A stretch of 40,842 nt of DNA from positions 1-40,842 of the forward strand of contig JANQQI010000134.1 in the NCBI GenBank assembly GCA_028285085.1. The letters are read 5' to 3'. Source of the stretch: Saprospiraceae bacterium. GTDB taxonomy: Bacteria; Bacteroidota; Bacteroidia; Chitinophagales; Saprospiraceae. The translations under genes were made by a program, and so were the position numbers. Of this stretch, positions 34,781 to 40,842 are shown piece by piece (position 1 is the stretch's first letter; each line of letters begins with the position of its first letter). The notes beneath the pieces are model-generated. The model searched no databases, was not told where the DNA came from, and saw only the letters and a program-made list of their open reading frames with translations.

Positions 34781-37105
34781 TTAAAAGCTAAATATCAAAC
34801 CTATACTCGGCAAAATTGGCAACTGGTCGACACGTTGGTTAGTTACACGGTCGATGTAGAAGATATTATCTCGATTATAGGTGTTGGTGATACTAGCAGT
34901 CACATCAAGTGACATATTTTTGGTAAAGGTGAAGGTACGCTTCAAACTCACATCCAGACGGTGATAAACAGGTAATCGGCCTGCATTACGATCCGCAGCA
35001 TAGATGATCCCCAATTCACCATTGTTTTCACCCACTTCGGTAGACAAACCATTTTCAAAATCCTCGCGCTCGTAGAACCCTTGCGTTTGAGTGAAAGGAA
35101 ATCCGGTACCAAAGTTCCAACGTGCACTAGCTTCCCATTCTTTCTTATCACCAAACTGGTGGGTGACCAAAGCATTGATGTTGTGACGACGGTCAAAGAT
35201 GGTAGGATAAACTTGTTCTCCATCATCACGACGTACATAGCCCAGAGAATAAGTGAACCACATATAAGTTCGAGGCAGCACGTATTTAAAGGAGAAATCA
35301 ATACCGTAAGCTTCTCCTGTCTCCGTCATATAATCAGGATCGGTAGCTTCGATTTTATTACGGTTAATAGTGATCAATTGCGTGAAGCCTTTGTAGTAGG
35401 GCTCTACGTTTATAGAGATTTGGTTAGAAAAGTCGTATTCAACTCCAAAAATAGCGTGGTAGGCTTTCTGCAAGCGATGGTCGACACTTTCGCGTGTACC
35501 GGGTTTGAACAAATCCTCTTCCGGTCCGGAGATAAACCCAACGAACAGGTTGACTACATCTTCTTCGTTAACTGTACTGATCAAGTTCTGAGAATACAAT
35601 CCACCGGCTGCTTTGAAGCGCAATTTGTCCGAAGCATTGTATTTGATCCCCAGACGTGGTTCCGGCGAGAAATTCGATTGAGAAGCATAGTATTGCAAGC
35701 GCAAGCTCGGTTCGAGAACCAGCTTGTCCCAAGTCCTCTTGTACTTGAAAAAACCCGCAAGCTCCGTGGTAAAGTCATTTTGTTCAAACCGTAAGCCGAG
35801 GAAGTTATCAAAGCTAAAATCGGTGCTAAAGCCGTTGAGCTCAAACCCATACTGAAACTCGCTATTTCGACCAAAATTGGTGAAATCCAAGCCTACGGTA
35901 AATCCTCGAATACCACTGGTTCGGGGCCGATTATCTTGCTCGGTTAAGGACACTTTGTAATCAGAGAACGTCACCGAACCACCGATGATGGTTGCCGAAG
36001 TTGCGGGGACCAAGGTAAAGTCCGCTCCCATCCCCGTATTGGTCCATTCCAGCTCGGCGAAACCGGGCAAGCTAAATCCATCGCGGAAATTAAAACCAAA
36101 CAGGTTCAGTTTACTACCATTCCCTGATACGAAAGACAGCTTTCCATACAAATCGGTAAATTCAAACGGTAAACCAATATCATCAAGATCGATGATCGAA
36201 TCTGCCGTACCAGCAAAATTAAACTGGGTCGTATCGATAGCGTAGTTGTAGAAAATCTTTGAAGACTCGTTGAGGTAGGAACGCTTTCCAGTTAGGATAA
36301 AAGAGGTACTTCCACCGCCTTCTTCCAATTTCTTGATAGGCCCTTCAAGCAGAACCTTGGATTGAAATGGGTTGGCGGAAAGCACGCCACCAAAGCGTTT
36401 CTTATTTCCCTCGCGGGTTTTGATGTCAACGATAGCTGAAATACGTCCACCGTGCTCGGCGTTGAAGCCCCCAGTGAGTACATCTACACTACGAATGATC
36501 TCCGTTTCAAAAACCGAGAAAAAACCGATGGAGTGGAAAGGATTGTAGATGGTCATCCCATCCAATAGAATCTTATTTTGTACCGGCGATCCCCCTCGAA
36601 TATAGAGTTGTCCCCCTTGGTCACCGGTGGACACAATCCCCGGCAGTACCGGTAGGTATTGAGCGATATCCGGCTCTCCCCCCGTAGACGGTAGGGCTTT
36701 AATTTCTTTTGGTGTGACGCGTAGTGTGGAGATTTTCACCTCCGTTCTGGCCTTTTGTCGCTCCGCAGAGATTTGAACCGTTTCTAATTGGACACTGGAT
36801 TCTACAACGTAAAGACTTTTGTAAGTAATCCCGTTATCCTGTACCCGAGCAGGTACCGCCAACGAATCGTAACCAATGTAGGTCACTACCAGATTGTAGT
36901 TACCGGCCTCGATATCAGACATATCAAAGAAGCCATCAATATTGGTGTTGGTCCCAATCGTAGTCCCCTCTAAACGGACAGTTGCAAAAGCAATTGGTTC
37001 TCCCGTATCTTTATCATAAACATTTCCCCGAATCTTCCCCTGTCCGAAGGCGCTGATCGCAATGATAGTTAGACAGAAGCAGATTAACGCACGTAATTGA
37101 TTCAT
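34781..37105 (-). CDS. TonB-dependent outer-membrane receptor with carboxypeptidase-like domain
   Basis: Signal peptide to SAFGQ, carboxypeptidase-like regulatory sandwich (about 23-100, KIRGNVYDKDTGEPIAFATV), plug domain (about 120-220, LPVLPGIVSTGDQGGQLYIR and ILLDGMTIYNPFH), then a beta-barrel to the C-terminus (SIGLIFSF). Length 774 residues. The plug sequence DxxQYLPVLPGI and the phrase NPFHSIGFFSVF match the group of TonB receptors in Bacteroidota that lack SusD partners; ligand unknown. It lies upstream of the secreted deiminase on the same strand, 139 bases away with a strong hairpin between, so they are neighbours but perhaps not one transcript. A TATATTTG -7 box lies 63 bases upstream. 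Confidence 0.93.
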   Translation of the reverse strand: MNQLRALICFCLTIIAISAFGQGKIRGNVYDKDTGEPIAFATVRLEGTTIGTNTNIDGFFDMSDIEAGNYNLVVTYIGYDSLAVPARVQDNGITYKSLYVVESSVQLETVQISAERQKARTEVKISTLRVTPKEIKALPSTGGEPDIAQYLPVLPGIVSTGDQGGQLYIRGGSPVQNKILLDGMTIYNPFHSIGFFSVFETEIIRSVDVLTGGFNAEHGGRISAIVDIKTREGNKKRFGGVLSANPFQSKVLLEGPIKKLEEGGGSTSFILTGKRSYLNESSKIFYNYAIDTTQFNFAGTADSIIDLDDIGLPFEFTDLYGKLSFVSGNGSKLNLFGFNFRDGFSLPGFAELEWTNTGMGADFTLVPATSATIIGGSVTFSDYKVSLTEQDNRPRTSGIRGFTVGLDFTNFGRNSEFQYGFELNGFSTDFSFDNFLGLRFEQNDFTTELAGFFKYKRTWDKLVLEPSLRLQYYASQSNFSPEPRLGIKYNASDKLRFKAAGGLYSQNLISTVNEEDVVNLFVGFISGPEEDLFKPGTRESVDHRLQKAYHAIFGVEYDFSNQISINVEPYYKGFTQLITINRNKIEATDPDYMTETGEAYGIDFSFKYVLPRTYMWFTYSLGYVRRDDGEQVYPTIFDRRHNINALVTHQFGDKKEWEASARWNFGTGFPFTQTQGFYEREDFENGLSTEVGENNGELGIIYAADRNAGRLPVYHRLDVSLKRTFTFTKNMSLDVTASITNTYNRDNIFYIDRVTNQRVDQLPILPSIGLIFSF

Positions 37106-37423
37106 ATTTCCGTTGATAAAATTTGTAGTTATTTAATGTATAAAACGGTCCAGCAACCAACAGACCTGCAAATATAAGCCGTTCTTTGAGATTCCTAAAT
37201 CGAATTTTTGTCTTTATGTAGGCAAAGCCCCCCTTTTCAAGATCGTCAACGACTCCATCAATTTTTAACAACCTCTTCTTACTTTAAATGTTATTTGATT
37301 GATAAAAAGGTGCTATGGTTCGCTATCTAATTGAAATCAAGAACCATAAAAAGTAACTAGACCTTAAGGGCGGATTGTGGAAACCGCTGTATATTCGCCC
37401 TCTCAAACTTCAGGACGCAAAAT
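37106..37423. other. Divergent intergenic region, 318 bases
   Basis: No gene seen. It holds the receptor's -7 box on the minus strand (37169-37176) and an inverted repeat TATGGTTC (37314-37321) / GAACCATA (37341-37348) with a 19-base spacer, 76 bases before the Hsp70 gene, a possible regulatory site. Just before the Hsp70 ATG there is TATATTCG (37389-37396), a near match to a -7 box. Confidence 0.45.
37169..37176 (-). promoter_or_regulatory. Candidate -7 element of the second TonB-receptor gene
   Basis: TATATTTG on the minus strand matches TAnnTTTG exactly and lies 63 bases before the ATG. A weak TTTAG about 20 bases further upstream could serve as the -33 box. Confidence 0.5.
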
Positions 37424-39289
37424 ATGGCAAAAATACCCATTAACTTACAGACTGGTTCAATAGAAGAAAAAGACGAAGGAGATATTATCGTAGGTATTGA
37501 TCTGGGAACGACTAATAGCCTGGTCGCCTATATCAAAGACGGTGAGCCTACCGCCGTTCGAGACACCTCTGGCAGTAACGCGCTGGTCCCTTCGGTGATT
37601 CATTTTGGTGAGTTAGGAAAGATATCTGTCGGAAATGATGCCCGGGAACAACTAATCTCAGACCCTGAGCATACGATTTATTCGGTTAAACGCCTGATGG
37701 GGAAATCCTATCGAGATGTTGAAAATATAGAAGGCTTCTTCGGCTATAAAATTATCGATGAGGATACGGATAGTTTAGTAAAAATTAGAGTGGAAAATCG
37801 TTTTTACACACCGATTGAACTATCAGCAGAAATTCTGAAACAGCTCAAAACACGCATTGAATCCGCGCTGGATCGTACGGTTACCAAAGCTGTCATCACT
37901 GTTCCGGCTTATTTCAATGATGCACAACGACAAGCCACCCGAGACGCTGGAAAGCTCGCCGGGCTAGATGTTCTCCGCATTGTCAATGAGCCTACAGCCG
38001 CAAGTTTGGCCTACGGCCTCAACAATCAAAGTGAAACTGCCCAAAAAATTGCCGTCTACGATTTAGGTGGTGGCACCTTTGATATTTCTATATTGGAAAT
38101 TCACGATGGTATCTTTGAGGTCTTGTCTACCAATGGCGATACTTTTTTAGGTGGCGACGATATCGATCAATTCATTATTGATTATTGGCTGGACATCAAC
38201 GGAAAATCGAAAGAAGATATCCTAAACGATAAATCGAAGGTTCAGGCCTTGCGCCTAATGGCCGAAAGGGCAAAAAAGGCTTTATCCTCAAGCGATCAGT
38301 TTAAAGATCATGTCGGTTTTCTAAACTGCCAGATCACTCGGGAGACCTTAGAGCAACTCATCGCAAACTTTGTCCAAAAAACACTGGATTGCTGCCAGCG
38401 CGCCTTACAGGACGCTAAATTACAGGCATCGGATATCGATCACGTTGTAATGGTTGGCGGATCAACGCGAATTCCGTACATCAAGAGCGCCGTTGGTGCG
38501 TTCTTTGGCCGTGAAGTTTATGATAAGCTGAATCCCGATGAAGTCGTCGCCTTGGGTGCAGCCATCCAGGCAGACATCTTAGCGGGTAATCAAAAAGATA
38601 TCCTTCTGCTGGACATCACCCCTTTGTCACTGGGTATTGAAACTATGGGTGGGTTAATGGATGTCATCATTCCACGTAATTCCAAAGTACCGGCCAGGGC
38701 CGGTCGGCAGTACACCACGTCCATCGATGGTCAAGCAAATCTGAAAATCTCCGTCTTTCAAGGCGAACGTGACCTGGTAGAACACAACCGAAAACTAGGC
38801 GAATTTATCTTGCGTGGGATTCCCCCAATGCCCGCAGGCTTACCCAAAATAGAGATTCACTTCATTCTGGACGCCGATGGTATTTTGCTAGTAAAGGCCA
38901 AAGAACTCCGTTCGGAAGTGGAACAATCTATCGAAATCCGCTCGCAATATGGCCTCAGCGAAGAAGAAATGGCGCTAATGCTGTTGGAATCCATCAAGCA
39001 CGCCGAGTCCGATATGGCGGTAAGGGCCTTACTCGAAGCGCGTAACGAAGCCAACAACATCCTCCTCTCTGCGGCAAAGTTCTTGCAACAACACCGTGAG
39101 ATTCTCAGTGAGGAAGAATACGCTACTACCGAGCAATTGACGGCTAAATTGCGCACAGCTGTGCAAGGAGAAGACAAAGATTACATCAATGAGGTCATGG
39201 AAGAACTGAATGCTTATACTTCCCCACTAGCACATCGAGCCATGGACAAAACCATCGCCGAAGCGATGCGCGGTAAGAAAATAGATTGA
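37424..39289 (+). CDS. hscA: Hsp70 chaperone, HscA-like
   Basis: Complete Hsp70: the ATPase signature IDLGTTNSLVAYI begins at residue 25, AVYDLGGGTFDISILEI is the second phosphate loop, and VVMVGGSTRIPYI the third. A substrate-binding domain (LLDITPLSLGIETMGG) and a helical lid follow, ending GKKID without a DnaK-type EEVD-like tail. Points favouring HscA over DnaK are the ~20-residue N-terminal extension before the ATPase domain, NTLV/ALVPSVIHF and YSVKRLMGKS motifs, and the 621-residue length. HscA helps transfer iron-sulfur clusters from the IscU scaffold, with HscB as co-chaperone. Neither iscU nor hscB is nearby, so this copy is an orphan, and a general Hsp70 paralogue remains possible. 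Confidence 0.85.
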   Translation: MAKIPINLQTGSIEEKDEGDIIVGIDLGTTNSLVAYIKDGEPTAVRDTSGSNALVPSVIHFGELGKISVGNDAREQLISDPEHTIYSVKRLMGKSYRDVENIEGFFGYKIIDEDTDSLVKIRVENRFYTPIELSAEILKQLKTRIESALDRTVTKAVITVPAYFNDAQRQATRDAGKLAGLDVLRIVNEPTAASLAYGLNNQSETAQKIAVYDLGGGTFDISILEIHDGIFEVLSTNGDTFLGGDDIDQFIIDYWLDINGKSKEDILNDKSKVQALRLMAERAKKALSSSDQFKDHVGFLNCQITRETLEQLIANFVQKTLDCCQRALQDAKLQASDIDHVVMVGGSTRIPYIKSAVGAFFGREVYDKLNPDEVVALGAAIQADILAGNQKDILLLDITPLSLGIETMGGLMDVIIPRNSKVPARAGRQYTTSIDGQANLKISVFQGERDLVEHNRKLGEFILRGIPPMPAGLPKIEIHFILDADGILLVKAKELRSEVEQSIEIRSQYGLSEEEMALMLLESIKHAESDMAVRALLEARNEANNILLSAAKFLQQHREILSEEEYATTEQLTAKLRTAVQGEDKDYINEVMEELNAYTSPLAHRAMDKTIAEAMRGKKID

Positions 39290-39423
39290 TGCGATTTGTA
39301 AGCAAATGGGGGTGATGCGTCTAAACACCTCAGCGGTAATGCTTAAAAAGAGTACATTTTTGTCGCCGTGAAAACATGCATTGCCGACAAATCGTTATCT
39401 TTTAGTGATCTACTACGAAATTA

Positions 39424-40539
39424 ATGATGCCTTACTACCGATTAACGTACTTTATCCTGTTTATGCTTGTCCTGCTGTCAACTGCCGGGGCACAGACTAT
39501 GCGTGAGAACTTGCAAGAAGAGATCGAAAAGATCATCTTCTACGATACCGAAATTACCAACGAAAAGATTCCGGGTTATACCATCGGTATTATTGTGCAT
39601 GACTCTACCTTTGTTTTCCACTATGGGCACGCAGATTTACAGGGACACGCGTTGACGGATAGCTCACAGTTTGAAATCGGCGGATTGACCAAGGTATTTA
39701 CGGCCACACTCATTGAGCAGTTAGTTCAGGAAGGCATTCTCACTTACGATTTGGTGTTCAATGAATGCTTGCCACAAGAATTTCGGAATCCTCATTTAGC
39801 CCATTTAACGATCGAGCACCTGGTTACCCATCGTTCGGGTTTCCCTAAACTACCCGCCGAATTTGGCCTATACGAAAAGCATCCGGATGATCCATTTATC
39901 GGTTATCCCAAGAAACAATTACTGAAATACTATCAGGAATTCCAGCCCCGAAAAAAACAAAAGGATAAATACTTTTATTCCGGGATTAATTACGCCCTTT
40001 TGGAGATTGCCGTTGAACAAATGTGTCGGGAAAAGTTTGATGAGGTGTTGCGAAAAAAAGTGCTACAGCCGGCTAAACTGGCCGACACGGGTATTGAGTT
40101 GCCTTCCATAAAGCGCGTGGTAGGTATTCACAACGTCAATAAGATGGCTTTACAACCCAGGCATTACGCCTCCTTCGGAGGAGCCTTGGGTTTAAAATCG
40201 AGTATTCGAGATTTATTACAATTTTTAGCCGTAAATTTGGGGCAACAAAGCAATGCGCTTACCCAAATCTGGCAAGCGACCCACCAACCGGTATGTAAAA
40301 CAGAGATGAGCAAGTTCACCTGGAGTGGAAAGGGATGGCACATCGTAAAAAATCGAAAATATTATGATGCGGTAATGCATTCTGGTTCTACCAGTGGCCA
40401 TCGCGCTTACCTGGGTTTTGTCCAGGAATCAAAAACGGCTGTGATCGTCCTCTCTAATTCGGAGCATAGTACTAACGGTCTGGGTTTTTTGATTCTGCGC
40501 TTGATTAATAATAATTGGAAGAAGCCCCGAAAAAAATAA
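39424..40539 (+). CDS. Beta-lactamase-fold protein lacking the catalytic serine
   Basis: Secreted (signal peptide to AGAQ) and of the class C beta-lactamase/PBP-like family by length (371 residues) and motif layout. At the SxxK motif the sequence is Gly87-Leu-Thr-Lys90 within FEIGGLTKVFTA, where relatives have FEIGSxTK: the serine nucleophile is a glycine (codon GGA). The Lys is kept. Motif two is Tyr185-Ser-Gly187 and motif three His319-Ser-Gly321. Loss of the nucleophile suggests a binding protein or a pseudoenzyme, unless a neighbouring Thr89 takes over. It differs from the intact homologue at 443-1558. The frame is complete and uninterrupted. The lipid-kinase gene begins 8 bases downstream and is probably co-transcribed. 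Confidence 0.85.
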   Translation: MMPYYRLTYFILFMLVLLSTAGAQTMRENLQEEIEKIIFYDTEITNEKIPGYTIGIIVHDSTFVFHYGHADLQGHALTDSSQFEIGGLTKVFTATLIEQLVQEGILTYDLVFNECLPQEFRNPHLAHLTIEHLVTHRSGFPKLPAEFGLYEKHPDDPFIGYPKKQLLKYYQEFQPRKKQKDKYFYSGINYALLEIAVEQMCREKFDEVLRKKVLQPAKLADTGIELPSIKRVVGIHNVNKMALQPRHYASFGGALGLKSSIRDLLQFLAVNLGQQSNALTQIWQATHQPVCKTEMSKFTWSGKGWHIVKNRKYYDAVMHSGSTSGHRAYLGFVQESKTAVIVLSNSEHSTNGLGFLILRLINNNWKKPRKK

Positions 40540-40547
40540 AGTCCTAT

Positions 40548-40842
40548 ATGTTCGAGCTTTCCGCGGCGGCTCAACCGCCAACCAAACATTTGCGCAAAAT
40601 TATGTTTATCGTCAATCCTTTTTCCGGGATTGGGCGCAAGCGGAGCTTTGGACAACTAGCCGAAAGACATCTCAATCCGAATACCTTTTCTTACGACATT
40701 TGCTATACTAAGGCGGCCGGGCACGCTTGCGAGTTAGCGGCCGAGGCGGCCGCCGCCGGCTATGATATTGTGGCCCCGGTGGGCGGCGACGGCTCCGTGA
40801 ATGAAGAAGCAAGCATGCTGGTGGGTTCTCAGACCATTCTGG
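40548..40842 (+). CDS. Diacylglycerol-kinase-family lipid kinase (cut by window end)
   Basis: The first 98 residues are visible; the gene runs off the right edge. After a short N-terminal tail comes KIMFIVNPFSGIGRKRS, the nucleotide-binding start of the DAGK catalytic domain. The family's phosphate motif follows as PVGGDGSVNEEA (usual GGDGTxNE, here with Ser for Thr). Such proteins (YegS/DgkB/BmrU type) phosphorylate diacylglycerol or related lipids, in the cytoplasm at the membrane. It starts 8 bases after the beta-lactamase-like gene, so the two are probably one transcript. The right end is rich in GC (GCGGCCGAGGCGGCC), higher than the rest of the window. Confidence 0.88.
   Translation, partial: MFELSAAAQPPTKHLRKIMFIVNPFSGIGRKRSFGQLAERHLNPNTFSYDICYTKAAGHACELAAEAAAAGYDIVAPVGGDGSVNEEASMLVGSQTIL

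Overview
The window comes from a member of the Bacteroidota, most likely the Saprospiria (Lewinella/Haliscomenobacter-like); the genus is an inference. Supporting signs are three proteins with C-terminal type IX secretion (T9SS) sorting domains, two TonB-dependent receptors with carboxypeptidase-like N-terminal domains, -7 promoter elements of the TAnnTTTG type, little use of Shine-Dalgarno sites, and the gene order miaB - sigma-54 activator - lptE seen in this phylum. I see no rRNA, tRNA, CRISPR array, insertion sequence, phage gene or origin.

Layout. 1-2746 (minus): cut-off end of a secreted alpha/beta hydrolase, a serine beta-lactamase-like hydrolase and a membrane-anchored AraC regulator. 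3006-6023 (plus): an unknown polytopic membrane protein and an AGCS sodium:amino-acid symporter preceded by a palindromic site. 6107-12292 (minus): an M48 metalloprotease lipoprotein, then a tight three-gene unit read in the order saccharopine-dehydrogenase-like oxidoreductase, asparagine-synthetase-like ligase whose glutaminase half has lost its nucleophile, and MOP-family flippase. 12635-13670 (plus): cytidine deaminase and sugar O-acetyltransferase. 13674-16446 (minus): KdsB, a GH3 lipoprotein, a small membrane protein and a NUDIX hydrolase. 16601-22898 (plus): a LysM protein, a TPR protein and a very large patatin-like membrane lipase. 22952-25807 (minus): two T9SS cargo proteins sharing a module. 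26187-31983 (plus): TonB receptor, miaB, sigma-54 activator, lptE. 31995-37105 (minus): TonB receptor, secreted Porphyromonas-type peptidylarginine-deiminase-like enzyme and an overlapping YD-repeat protein. 37424-40842 (plus): HscA-like Hsp70, a beta-lactamase-fold protein lacking its catalytic serine, and the start of a diacylglycerol-kinase-family lipid kinase.

Much of the content concerns the cell envelope: Kdo activation (kdsB), LPS export (lptE), peptidoglycan handling (GH3, LysM/barrel protein), outer-membrane uptake (two TonB receptors) and surface or secreted enzymes. The items most worth a second look are the deiminase with PPAD-like active-site spacing and an Arg-x-Arg pair, the dehydrogenase/degenerate-AsnB/flippase unit, the patatin domain split by a multi-pass membrane region, and the serine-less beta-lactamase homologue. 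No single system here is clearly unprecedented; these are the best candidates.
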